A stretch of 64,000 bases of DNA, taken from NCBI RefSeq assembly GCF_024756235.1, contig NZ_JANUGY010000007.1, positions 124,001 through 188,000 of the forward strand. Direction: 5' to 3'. The DNA comes from Massilia kyonggiensis. GTDB lineage: Bacteria > Pseudomonadota > Gammaproteobacteria > Burkholderiales > Burkholderiaceae_D. Below, one piece after another: positions 51,222 to 60,647 of this stretch. Positions within the stretch are counted from its first letter, which is position 1. The number at the start of each line of letters is the position of its first letter. The position numbers were made by a program, and so were the translations under genes. The notes beneath the pieces are model-generated. The model saw only the letters and a program-made list of their open reading frames with translations, searched no databases and was not told the origin of the DNA.

Positions 51222-52883
51222 ATGGTTTCGACGGCACCGCGCCTGCTCGGCTGGCTGCGGGCGTACCGCCGCGACGATCTCGCGGGCGACGTGGGCGCCG
51301 GCATCGTCGTGGCCATGATGATGATCCCGCAGGGCATGGCGTACGCGCTCGTCGCCGGCCTGCCGCCCGTCGCGGGCCTCTACGCCAGCATCGTGCCGCC
51401 GCTGCTGTACGCCGTGTTCGGCACGAGTTCCACGCAATCCGTCGGGCCCATGGCGATCATCTCGCTGATGACGGCGTCCGCGCTGGCGCCCCTCGCGTCG
51501 CCGGGCAGCGCGCTGTACGGCATGCTGGCCGCGCAGCTGGCGCTGGTGTCGGGTGTCGTGCTGCTCGCGTGCGGCCTGCTGCGCGTCGGCTACCTCGCCA
51601 ACTTCTTTTCGCGCCCCGTGATGAGCGGTTTCACGCTGGGTTCCGCCGTCGTCATCGCGCTCGGCCAGATGCGGACCCTGCTGGGCGGTTCGCTGCCGCA
51701 CGTGCACGTCCCCAGCGCCGCGCTGGGCCTCGGCAGCGTCGCACTGCTGCTGTTCGCGCGGCGCTGGTTGTCGCCCTTGCTGCGCCGGCTCGGGATGCCG
51801 TGCGGCGCGGCCGACATCGCTGCGCGGCTCGCGCCGATGGTGCTCGTCCTCGCCGGCATCGCGCTCGTGGCCGGGCTGCACCTCGACCGCATGGGCGTGC
51901 AGGTGATCGGCGCCGTGCCGGCCGGGCTGCCGGGCCTGAGCCTGGCGACGTCCGCCGCGCATTGGCAGGAGCTGCTGAAGCCGTCGCTGCTGATCGGCTT
52001 CATGAGCTTCCTGATCGCGATGTCGGGCGCGCAGACGCTGTCCCTGAAGCGCGCGGAAAAGCTGCACACGAACCGCGAGCTCGTCGGGCTGGGCCTCGCC
52101 AACGTCGGCAGCGCGCTGTCCGGCGGCTTTCCCGTGACCGGGAGCCTGTCGCGCTCCGCCGTGAATTTCGCGGCCGGCGCGCGCACCCAGCTGGCCGGCG
52201 TGATCTCGGCGGCGCTGCTGGCCGGTGCGCTCGTGCTGCCCACGGGCTGGCTCGCGCTGCTGCCGCTGCCCGTGCTGGCCGCCACGATCATCGTCGCCGT
52301 GCTCGGCCTGCTGGACTGGTCGACCTTGCGGACCGCATGGGATTACGACCGCGCGGACGCGCTCGCGCTGCTGGCCACTAGCGGCGGCGTGCTGCTGCTC
52401 GGGGTGGAGGCGGGCGTGGTGCTGGGCCTTCTGCTGTCGCTGGGGACGATGATCTGGCGCGAGAGCCGGCCCCACATCGCGGTGCTGGGGAGGATTGCGC
52501 ACACGGAGCACTTCCGCAACATCGACCGTTACTCGGCCGAGACGGACCCGAACGTGCTGCTGCTGCGCGTGGACGCGGGCCTGTTCTTCGGGAATATCGA
52601 GGCGGTGAGCGAGCGCATCGAGGAAGAACTGGCCGCGCACCGCGAGGCGCGCCACCTCGTGCTCGTGCTGTCGGCCGTGAACGCGATCGACAGTTCGGCG
52701 CTGTTCGGGTTGCTGGAATTGAATCGCGGCCTGGCACGGCGCGACATCCGCCTGCACCTGGCCGAGGTCAAGGGACCGGTGCTGGACCGCTTGCGCGCGT
52801 CGACTTTGTTGAGTGAGCTCAGCGGACGTCTCTTTTTAAGTACAGCAAACGCCTGGGATGCCCTCGCACGGCACGGTACGTGA
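51222..52883 (+). CDS. SulP-family anion permease with STAS domain
   Basis: 553 residues. Twelve or so transmembrane helices (15-420; SulP signature GLYASIVPPLLYAVFGTSSTQSVGP) and a C-terminal STAS domain (435-545, LLLRVDAGLFFGNIEAV and AIDSSALFGL, the phospho-accepting-type loop). SulP proteins import sulfate, bicarbonate or other anions; substrate not read here. ATG 51222 is used; GTG 51213 overlaps the upstream stop and is an alternative. Co-transcription with the diguanylate cyclase is likely. Confidence 0.9.
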   Translation: MVSTAPRLLGWLRAYRRDDLAGDVGAGIVVAMMMIPQGMAYALVAGLPPVAGLYASIVPPLLYAVFGTSSTQSVGPMAIISLMTASALAPLASPGSALYGMLAAQLALVSGVVLLACGLLRVGYLANFFSRPVMSGFTLGSAVVIALGQMRTLLGGSLPHVHVPSAALGLGSVALLLFARRWLSPLLRRLGMPCGAADIAARLAPMVLVLAGIALVAGLHLDRMGVQVIGAVPAGLPGLSLATSAAHWQELLKPSLLIGFMSFLIAMSGAQTLSLKRAEKLHTNRELVGLGLANVGSALSGGFPVTGSLSRSAVNFAAGARTQLAGVISAALLAGALVLPTGWLALLPLPVLAATIIVAVLGLLDWSTLRTAWDYDRADALALLATSGGVLLLGVEAGVVLGLLLSLGTMIWRESRPHIAVLGRIAHTEHFRNIDRYSAETDPNVLLLRVDAGLFFGNIEAVSERIEEELAAHREARHLVLVLSAVNAIDSSALFGLLELNRGLARRDIRLHLAEVKGPVLDRLRASTLLSELSGRLFLSTANAWDALARHGT

Positions 52884-52944
52884 TTGCAAGCAAATCCCAG
52901 CTGTGGCAGGATGGAACCACGGTTTTAAAGTAAAGGTGGATATC

Positions 52945-53136
52945 ATGCCGCGCCCAAGTACTGTCGTTATTCTGTTGTCAACCGTTGCCTTGCTCGCCCT
53001 CGGCTTCGCTGCCGCCGTCCCGGCGGGCATCGCCCTGGCGCTGACGTTCGAACTGGCCGCCTACAAGCGCGCCGCCGACCGCGAGCGCGCGCTGCGCCCG
53101 GTCCGCATCGCCCGCCCGCTGCGCCGCCGCCGCTGA
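52945..53136 (+). CDS. Small membrane peptide with basic tail
   Basis: 63 residues: a single long hydrophobic region (residues 6-35, perhaps two passes) and a cytosolic Arg-rich tail (RIARPLRRRR). AAAGGTGG lies six bases before ATG 52945, a strong ribosome site. It follows the SulP gene after 61 bases. Function unknown; small SulP-associated peptides of this shape are not known to me. Confidence 0.55.
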   Translation: MPRPSTVVILLSTVALLALGFAAAVPAGIALALTFELAAYKRAADRERALRPVRIARPLRRRR

Positions 53137-53366
53137 TTTTTTTCGGCCCCGGTTCGCCCGCTTGACCGGCCTCATGCGCCGGTCGGGCTCGCGGACATCC
53201 TCGATGTTCCCTCCCTGGCCGCCCTGTGCGGCCGTCCCGTTCCTCGTCCCTGGTAATGCCCAAATCATAACGATCACCTGATCCGGGCGTGCGCCTGCAC
53301 CGTTCCGGTGCCGCTGGTGCCGTGCTGGTGCGCCGCGTCGGCGCGTTCCCCTATCCCGGGAGTGGC

Positions 53367-54215
53367 ATGCATCGTGCTAACTCATCGGGTATGCCCTTCG
53401 ACGACCCGATCACCACCTCCTGGCACGCGACCCTGCGCCTCGGCTTCGCGCGCGACGGCGGCTGCACGCGGCTCGTCCGGCGCGAGCACCGCGGGCCGCT
53501 GCGCGTGCAAAAAGCGCTGTACCCGGAAGGCCCTGGTACCTGCCACGTGATCGTCGTGCATCCGCCCGGCGGCATCGTCGGCGGCGACAGCCTCGACATC
53601 GCGCTCGACGTGCCGGCCGGCTGCCACGTGCTGGCCACGTCGCCCGGCGCGGCCAAGTGGTACCGCGCCAACGGCCGCACGTCGCGCCAGGACGTGCACC
53701 TGGCCGCCGGCCCCGGCGCCGCGATCGAATGGCTGCCCCAGGAAACCATCGTCTACGACGACGCCGACGTGATGCTCGCGCACGACGTCGACCTCGCCTC
53801 CGGCGCCGTGTACATCGGCAGCGAGGTGCTGTGCTTCGGCCGCCGCGCTTCCGGCGAACGTTTTACGCGCGGCCGCGTGGGGCAGCGTACGCGCATCCGC
53901 ATCGACGGCCGGCCCGTGTGGTGGGAGCAGGGCGGCGCCACGCCGGCGCTGCTCGCGAGCCCGCTGGGCATGGATGGCCACAGCGTGTGCGCGACGCTCG
54001 TCGCCGTCGGCAAGGCCGTGCCCGCGGGCCTGCAGGATGCGGTACGCGGCATCGACCCCGGCCTCGCCGTCAGCCAGGTGAAGCACGTGTTCGTGGCCCG
54101 CTTCCTCGGCGACGACGGCGAACGGGCGCGCGCGGCGTTGACGGGCGCGTGGGCCGTGCTGCGGCCGCACCTGCTGGACCGGCCTGCGGCGCCGCCGCGC
54201 ATCTGGAATACGTAA
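53367..54215 (+). CDS. ureD: Urease accessory protein UreD
   Basis: 282 residues from ATG 53367 (GGGAG six bases upstream); ATG 53391 is the alternative. Characteristic UreD blocks are visible: LYPEGPGTCHVIVVHPPGGIVGGDSL, SPGAAKWYRANG, LPQETIVYDDA and a late VWWEQGGATPA segment. UreD binds apo-urease and, with UreF and UreG, helps load nickel and carbamylate the active-site lysine. First gene of the urease cluster; the 230 bases upstream hold no gene. Confidence 0.92.
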   Translation: MHRANSSGMPFDDPITTSWHATLRLGFARDGGCTRLVRREHRGPLRVQKALYPEGPGTCHVIVVHPPGGIVGGDSLDIALDVPAGCHVLATSPGAAKWYRANGRTSRQDVHLAAGPGAAIEWLPQETIVYDDADVMLAHDVDLASGAVYIGSEVLCFGRRASGERFTRGRVGQRTRIRIDGRPVWWEQGGATPALLASPLGMDGHSVCATLVAVGKAVPAGLQDAVRGIDPGLAVSQVKHVFVARFLGDDGERARAALTGAWAVLRPHLLDRPAAPPRIWNT

Positions 54216-54224
54216 AGGATCGCC

Positions 54225-54527
54225 ATGGACTTGACGCCGCGCGAAAAAGACAAGCTGCTGATCTTCACGGCCGCGCTGCTGGCCGAACGCCGCCGCGCAC
54301 GCGGCCTGAAGCTGAACTACCCGGAGGCCGTCGCGCTGATCACGGCCGCGATCATGGAAGGCGCGCGCGACGGCCGCAGCGTGGCGGAGCTGATGAGCGC
54401 GGGCACCATGATCCTGACGCGCGCCGACGTGATGGACGGGGTGCCGGAGATGATCCCGGACATCCAGGTCGAAGCCACTTTCCCGGACGGCAGCAAGCTC
54501 GTCACCGTCCACAACCCGATTCCGTGA
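54225..54527 (+). CDS. ureA: Urease gamma subunit
   Basis: 100 residues, full family length. MDLTPREKDKLLIFTAALLAERRRARGLKLNYPEAVALI and TMILTRADVMDGVPEMI are the family signatures. AAAGGAT is seven bases upstream. One of three structural subunits of the UreABC urea hydrolase. Confidence 0.96.
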   Translation: MDLTPREKDKLLIFTAALLAERRRARGLKLNYPEAVALITAAIMEGARDGRSVAELMSAGTMILTRADVMDGVPEMIPDIQVEATFPDGSKLVTVHNPIP

Positions 54528-54534
54528 GCCCCCG

Positions 54535-55005
54535 ATGAAAATCCTCCTGCTCGATGCCCAGGCCTGCGACGTGCTGCGCGGCCAGCTGGCCGACCTGCTG
54601 ATGGACGCGCTCGACCTGGAACGGCGCCAGGCCCTGTGCTACTGGCAGGACGTGCGCATGGCCGTCGCCGCCGGCACGTGCCGGCTGCTGGCAGCGTCGC
54701 ACGACGGCACCCTGATCGGCACGGTGCAGCTGGACCTGTGCCAGCGCGCCGACGGCCGCCGCCGCGCCGACGTGCAGGCGCTGACGGTGCACAGCCGCGC
54801 GCGCCGGCGCGGCATCGGCGGTGTGCTGCTGCGCGCCGCCGAAGCCGAGGCGTGCGCGCTGGGACGCGACGCGCTGCGGCTGGCCGCGGAGCCCGGGTCC
54901 GGGGCGGAGGCGCTGGTCCACGATCTCGGCTACGCCCGCGTCGACGGCGCGGCGGGCTCGCATAGCGTGTACGCCAAAACCCTCTTGATGCCGGAGGCAG
55001 CATGA
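54535..55005 (+). CDS. GNAT acetyltransferase inside the urease cluster
   Basis: 156 residues, one GNAT domain (ALTVHSRARRRGIGGVLLRAAEAEA, acetyl-CoA loop RARRRGIGG). It lies between ureA and ureB, starts seven bases after ureA and overlaps the start of ureB by four bases (ATGA), so it is an integral part of the transcript. It is not a known urease maturation factor; substrate unknown. Confidence 0.85.
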   Translation: MKILLLDAQACDVLRGQLADLLMDALDLERRQALCYWQDVRMAVAAGTCRLLAASHDGTLIGTVQLDLCQRADGRRRADVQALTVHSRARRRGIGGVLLRAAEAEACALGRDALRLAAEPGSGAEALVHDLGYARVDGAAGSHSVYAKTLLMPEAA

Positions 55006-55307
55006 TCCCCGGCGAATACTTCCTCGAGGATGGCGAGATCCCGCTCAACGCGGGCCGCCGCACGGTGACGCTCGTCGTCGCGAACGGGGGCGACCGTCCC
55101 GTGCAGGTCGGCTCGCACTACCACTTTTACGAAGCGAACGATGCGCTGCAGTTCGACCGCGACGCGGCCCGCGGCATGCGCCTGAACATCGCGGCCGGCA
55201 CCGCCGTGCGCTTCGAGCCGGGCCAGCGGCGTACCGTCGAACTGGTGGAGTTGAGCGGCAGCCGCATCGTGCACGGCTTCCAGGGCCGCGTGGACGGAGG
55301 ACTCTGA
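55002..55307 (+). CDS. ureB: Urease beta subunit
   Basis: 101 residues. MIPGEYFLEDGEIPLNAGRRT, GDRPVQVGSHYHFYEAN and VRFEPGQRRTVELVELSG are the family blocks. The stop is immediately followed by ureC. Confidence 0.96.
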   Translation: MIPGEYFLEDGEIPLNAGRRTVTLVVANGGDRPVQVGSHYHFYEANDALQFDRDAARGMRLNIAAGTAVRFEPGQRRTVELVELSGSRIVHGFQGRVDGGL

Positions 55308-57008
<1,701 letters not shown>

Positions 57009-57023
57009 TCATCGGGAGCCATC

Positions 57024-57518
57024 ATGATGTCACTGCATACGAAGATCGCCCACGCGGACACCGTCCACGACCTGCTCGAGCTGCCGTACGACCGGCGCGA
57101 ACGCTGCCGCCAGCGCGCGCGCCTCGCGTCGGGCGAGGAAGTCGCGCTGTTCCTCGGGCGCGGGACCGTGCTGCGCGACGGCGACCTGTTGACGGGAGAG
57201 GATGGGCGTGTCGTGCGGGTCGTCGCCGCACCCGAGCCGACCTATCTCGTCCGCTGCGCGGACGCGACGCTGCTGGCGCGCTGCGCCTTCCACCTCGGGA
57301 ACCGCCATACGCAGACGCAGGTGGGCGCGGGCTGGTTGCGGATCCGCGTCGATCCCGTGCTGAAGGACATGGTGGTCGGACTGGGCGCGCAGGTCGAGGA
57401 ACAGATGGCGAAGTTCGAGCCGGAAGCGGGCGCGTATGCGGGTGGCCACCACCACGGCCACGGCCTGCTGGCGCCCGTGCCCCTGCGGCAGAAGATCCAC
57501 CGCCCGGCGGACGCATGA
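57024..57518 (+). CDS. ureE: Urease accessory protein UreE, nickel metallochaperone
   Basis: 164 residues. N-terminal peptide-binding domain (to about 80), C-terminal nickel-binding domain with GNRHTQTQVG, and a His-rich tail (AGGHHHGHGLL) that binds extra nickel. GGGAG precedes the start; ATG 57027 is the alternative. Its stop overlaps the start of ureF by four bases. Confidence 0.93.
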   Translation: MMSLHTKIAHADTVHDLLELPYDRRERCRQRARLASGEEVALFLGRGTVLRDGDLLTGEDGRVVRVVAAPEPTYLVRCADATLLARCAFHLGNRHTQTQVGAGWLRIRVDPVLKDMVVGLGAQVEEQMAKFEPEAGAYAGGHHHGHGLLAPVPLRQKIHRPADA

Positions 57519-58180
57519 ACGCCGCGAGCCTGCTGCACCTGCTGCAGTTCGCGAGCCCGGCGTTGCCGATCGGCGGCTACAGCTATTCGCAGGGGCTGGA
57601 GACGGCCATCGGGGAAGGCCGCGTGCATGATGCGGCCAGCGCCCGCGCGTGGCTCGTGCGCTGTCTCGACGAGGTGCTGGCGCGCTGGGACGCGCCGCTG
57701 CTGTGGCGTTTGTTGAACGCGTTCGCCGCGCGCGACGCCGCTGCTGTCGCGGCGTGGAGCGCGTGTTTTCTCGCGTCGCGCGACACGGCGGAGCTGCGCG
57801 CGGAGACTGTCCAGATGGGCTATTCGCTCACGCGGCTGATCGCGGAACTGGGCGTGGCCGACACCGGCCTGCTGGGCGGCGAGGCGACGCTGCCGGCCGC
57901 GTATGCGTGCGCCGTCGACGCGCTCGATATCCCGCACGAGGAGGCGCTGCTGGCGATGCTGTTCGCGTGGGCCGAGAACCAGGTGCTCGTGTGCGTGAAG
58001 TCGGTGCCGCTGGGGCAGGTGGCGGGGCAGCGGCTGCTGCTGTCGCTGCGGCCGGATCTCGAACGCGCGGCCGCCACGGCGCGCTCCCTGGCGGACGCGG
58101 ACCTGTCGAACTGGTCGCCCGGCCTGTCCATGCTGTCGATGCGGCACGAAGTGCAGCATGGGCGGTTGTACCGTTCCTGA
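57515..58180 (+). CDS. ureF: Urease accessory protein UreF
   Basis: 221 residues. Family start LLHLLQFASPALPIGGYSYSQGLE is clear, with an all-helical body and a C-terminal LSNWSPGLSMLSMRHE segment. It bridges UreD and UreG in apo-urease activation. A four-base overlap with ureE shows coupling. Confidence 0.94.
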   Translation: MNAASLLHLLQFASPALPIGGYSYSQGLETAIGEGRVHDAASARAWLVRCLDEVLARWDAPLLWRLLNAFAARDAAAVAAWSACFLASRDTAELRAETVQMGYSLTRLIAELGVADTGLLGGEATLPAAYACAVDALDIPHEEALLAMLFAWAENQVLVCVKSVPLGQVAGQRLLLSLRPDLERAAATARSLADADLSNWSPGLSMLSMRHEVQHGRLYRS

Positions 58181-58193
58181 AGGAGGACACACC

Positions 58194-58805
58194 ATGACAT
58201 CGAATCCCCTGCGGGTCGGCATCGGCGGCCCGGTCGGTTCCGGCAAGACGGCGCTGTGCGAGATGCTGTGCCGGCGCATGCGCGAGCGCTACGACATGGC
58301 CGTGATCACCAACGATATCTACACGCGTGAAGACATGGAGATCCTGCTGCGCGCGAACGCATTGCCGCCCGAGCGCCTGATGGGCGTGGAGACGGGCGGG
58401 TGCCCGCACACGGCGATCCGCGAGGACGCGTCGATCAACCTGGAAGCCATCGCCCGGCTGCAGGCCGACTTCCCGGCGCTGGAGCTCGTGCTGGTGGAAT
58501 CCGGCGGCGACAACCTCGCGGCCACGTTCAGTCCCGAGCTCTCGGACCTCACGCTGTACGTCATCGACGTGGCGGGCGGCGAAAAGATCCCGCGCAAGGG
58601 CGGACCGGGCATCACGCGCTCCGACCTCCTCATCATCAACAAGACGGACCTCGCGCCGCACGTGGGCGCCGACCTGGACGTGATGGCCCGCGACGCGCAG
58701 CGCCAGCGCGGCGCGCGGCCGTTCGTGTTCACGAATCTGCGGACGGGCGAGGGCGTCGATGCCATCGTTTGCTTCATCCGCGAGCAGGGATTACTCGACC
58801 AATGA
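58194..58805 (+). CDS. ureG: Urease accessory GTPase UreG
   Basis: 203 residues. P-loop GIGGPVGSGKTALCE, metal-binding ETGGCPHTAIRED (Cys-Pro-His), Walker-B-like VESGGDN and the NKTDLAP base-specificity motif. AAGGAGG lies upstream. It delivers nickel to urease with GTP hydrolysis. Confidence 0.96.
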   Translation: MTSNPLRVGIGGPVGSGKTALCEMLCRRMRERYDMAVITNDIYTREDMEILLRANALPPERLMGVETGGCPHTAIREDASINLEAIARLQADFPALELVLVESGGDNLAATFSPELSDLTLYVIDVAGGEKIPRKGGPGITRSDLLIINKTDLAPHVGADLDVMARDAQRQRGARPFVFTNLRTGEGVDAIVCFIREQGLLDQ

Positions 58806-58816
58806 AAGGGAATGCC

Positions 58817-59431
58817 ATGAAATGGAACGACAAGACGACGATCCGCGTGCGCCATGACGGTCCGTCCCCGCGTCCGCGCATGCGCCTGGGCGGTGCGGTC
58901 GCCGCACTTGCCAGCCTTGCCGTCGCGCTGCCGGCCGCCGCGCATCCGGGCCATCCCGACGGCGGTTTCACGGCCGGCCTGCTGCATCCGCTGACGGGGC
59001 TCGACCATCTGCTCGCGCTGCTGGCCGTCGGCCTGTGGAGCCGCCAACTGCGTCATGGCGCCGTGCTGCCGCCCGCGTTCCTCGTGATGATGGCGCTCGG
59101 CGCGGCCTGCGCCGGCGCGGGCCTTGCGTTGCCCGCGCTGGAGACGTCGATCGCGGCGACCGTGCTGCTGCTGGGTGCCCTGGTCGCGTGCGCGCCCGGC
59201 CTGCAGCGGCGCCTGCCGCCGCAGCTGGGGATCGCTGTCGTGGGTGGATGCGCATTCCTGCATGGGCTGGCGCACGGGCAGGAACTGGCGGGAATGGCAA
59301 GCGGCGCCGGCCTTCTCGTCGCGAGCGCCCTGGTGATGCTGCTCGGCGCGCTGCCGGGGGAGCGGGTGCGCCGGATGGCCGGCGCCGCGATCGGCGCAGC
59401 CGGCTTATGCCTGCTTGCGGCTGCCGTCTGA
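58817..59431 (+). CDS. HupE/UreJ-family membrane protein, probable nickel transporter
   Basis: 204 residues from ATG 58817 (AAAGGG upstream; ATG 58802 overlaps the ureG stop). A signal-like N-terminus ends PAAAHPGH, then about six membrane segments. The HupE signature HPxxGxDHLLALLAVG is present as HPLTGLDHLLALLAVG, and a second conserved HGLAHGQE. HupE/UreJ proteins carry nickel or cobalt and often end urease or hydrogenase clusters. The 3' end overlaps the convergent acyltransferase gene by 27 bases. Confidence 0.88.
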   Translation: MKWNDKTTIRVRHDGPSPRPRMRLGGAVAALASLAVALPAAAHPGHPDGGFTAGLLHPLTGLDHLLALLAVGLWSRQLRHGAVLPPAFLVMMALGAACAGAGLALPALETSIAATVLLLGALVACAPGLQRRLPPQLGIAVVGGCAFLHGLAHGQELAGMASGAGLLVASALVMLLGALPGERVRRMAGAAIGAAGLCLLAAAV

Positions 59432-60037
59432 CGACGATCCCGGCTCGGCCAGGCGGACCGGCGCCGCCTTCTCCGGGTACAGCGCGCGCACGCCGTCGTA
59501 CGCCTGCGCGATGGCGGCCATGTCGGCCGCTTCGTCGCCCGTCAACGTTAGCGAGCGCGTGACGTCGATGACCTTCTTGCCGTAGTCGAACGAGATGAGC
59601 AGGACGGGCACGCGGGCGGCCAGCGCGATGCGGTAGAAGCCGCTCTTCCAATGCGGGCGGTAGCTGCGCGTGCCTTCCGGCGTGATGGCGAGCCAGAACG
59701 AGTCCGCCGCATGCATCGTCTGCGCGAGGCGCAGGATGGCGCCCTGCGGGGCGCTGCGGTCGACGGCCACGCCGCCCCAGTAGCGCATGATGGCGCCCAT
59801 CGGGCCGCGGAACAGCGAATCCTTGGCGAGCCAGCGGAACTGTACGCCGACCGCCCACTTGGCCACGAGGCCGATGGGAAAATCCCAGTTCGACGTATGC
59901 GGGTACACGACGGCGATGCCATGCGGGCCGGGCAGCGGCTTGAAACGGATATTCCAGCCGAACGCGTTCAGCACGCGCAGCGCGGTGCGCTGGCCCCAGG
60001 TCGGCAGCGCGTCGGGGCGCATCAGGTAGTCGTCCAT
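59405..60037 (-). CDS. Lysophospholipid acyltransferase (PlsC-type)
   Basis: 210 residues from ATG 60037 (GGAGAG upstream). The catalytic HX4D motif is HTSNWD near residue 48, and the second block is PEGTRS near 120; membrane segments are weak, so it is a peripheral or monotopic enzyme. It acylates a lysophospholipid or a related glycerol acceptor. A 23-codon upstream extension is not needed. Confidence 0.85.
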   Translation of the reverse strand: MDDYLMRPDALPTWGQRTALRVLNAFGWNIRFKPLPGPHGIAVVYPHTSNWDFPIGLVAKWAVGVQFRWLAKDSLFRGPMGAIMRYWGGVAVDRSAPQGAILRLAQTMHAADSFWLAITPEGTRSYRPHWKSGFYRIALAARVPVLLISFDYGKKVIDVTRSLTLTGDEAADMAAIAQAYDGVRALYPEKAAPVRLAEPGSSSDGSRKQA

Positions 60038-60197
60038 GTTCTCTCCATACGGCACGCCGTCGGCATGCAATTTACATTGCGCGTTGGCAAGCAAACCGGG
60101 CATTTTATAGCGCTACCAGAAGGGGGACAAGCGAAATAGCTGGAAGCGTTGCAGCCACGTCGGTATCATCCTTGCCTCTCGAACAAGGATTTTCAAG

Positions 60198-60545
60198 ATG
60201 GACATCACGATTTTTCACAATACCCGTTGCGGCACGTCGCGCACGACCCTGGAGACGATCCGCGCAACGGGCGTCGAACCCCGCGTGGTCGACTATCTCG
60301 CGCAGCCGCCGGCGCGGGACGAGCTGAAGGACCTGATCGCCCGCGCGGGTTTGAGCGTGCGCGATGCGGTGCGCAGCAAGGAAGCGCTGTTCAAGGAACT
60401 GGGCCTGGACGATCCGGCCACGACCGACGATGCGCTGCTGGATGCCATGGTCGCGCATCCGATCCTCATCAACCGCCCGTTCGTCGTGACGCCGAAAGGC
60501 GTGCGGCTGTGCCGCCCGTCCGAGCTGGTGCAGGAGATTCTTTAA
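60198..60545 (+). CDS. ArsC-family (glutaredoxin-type) arsenate reductase-like protein
   Basis: 115 residues, full ArsC/Spx fold. C12 in NTRCGTSR is the catalytic Cys position, followed by LINRPFVVTPKGVRLCRP with the arginines of the anion site. Reduces arsenate with glutaredoxin, or acts as an Spx-like regulator. No other ars gene is near, so the arsenic role is uncertain. Confidence 0.85.
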   Translation: MDITIFHNTRCGTSRTTLETIRATGVEPRVVDYLAQPPARDELKDLIARAGLSVRDAVRSKEALFKELGLDDPATTDDALLDAMVAHPILINRPFVVTPKGVRLCRPSELVQEIL

Positions 60546-60554
60546 CATCGTCTT

Positions 60555-60614
60555 TTGACATCGTGAAACGACGGATGGTATAGTCGTCCGACTTCGATTG
60601 GTAACGTTTCCAAT
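60555..60614 (+). promoter_or_regulatory. Promoter and LacI-type operator of the GH30 gene
   Basis: -35 TTGACA (60555-60560) and -10 TATAGT (60579-60584), 18-base spacer. Just after the expected start point is an 18-base near-palindrome ATTGGTAACGTTTCCAAT (60597-60614) with central AACGTT, the type recognised by LacI/GalR repressors; one base pair breaks symmetry. A repressor here would block transcription until sugar is present. The repressor is not in the window. Confidence 0.8.
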
Positions 60615-60647
60615 CATGCGGCCGACAACACCACGACAGGAGACACG

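Noticed and set aside
53363..53378. Sigma-54-like promoter TGGCATGCATCGTGCT before ureD
   Set aside because: It matches the -24/-12 consensus at most positions, but it contains the preferred ureD start codon, and initiation 12 bases later would give a nearly leaderless transcript from ATG 53391. Chance match is more likely; 5'-end mapping would decide.
60198..60545. Arsenic-resistance operon
   Set aside because: Only the ArsC-like gene is present; no arsR, arsB/acr3 or arsH nearby, so an operon cannot be claimed.
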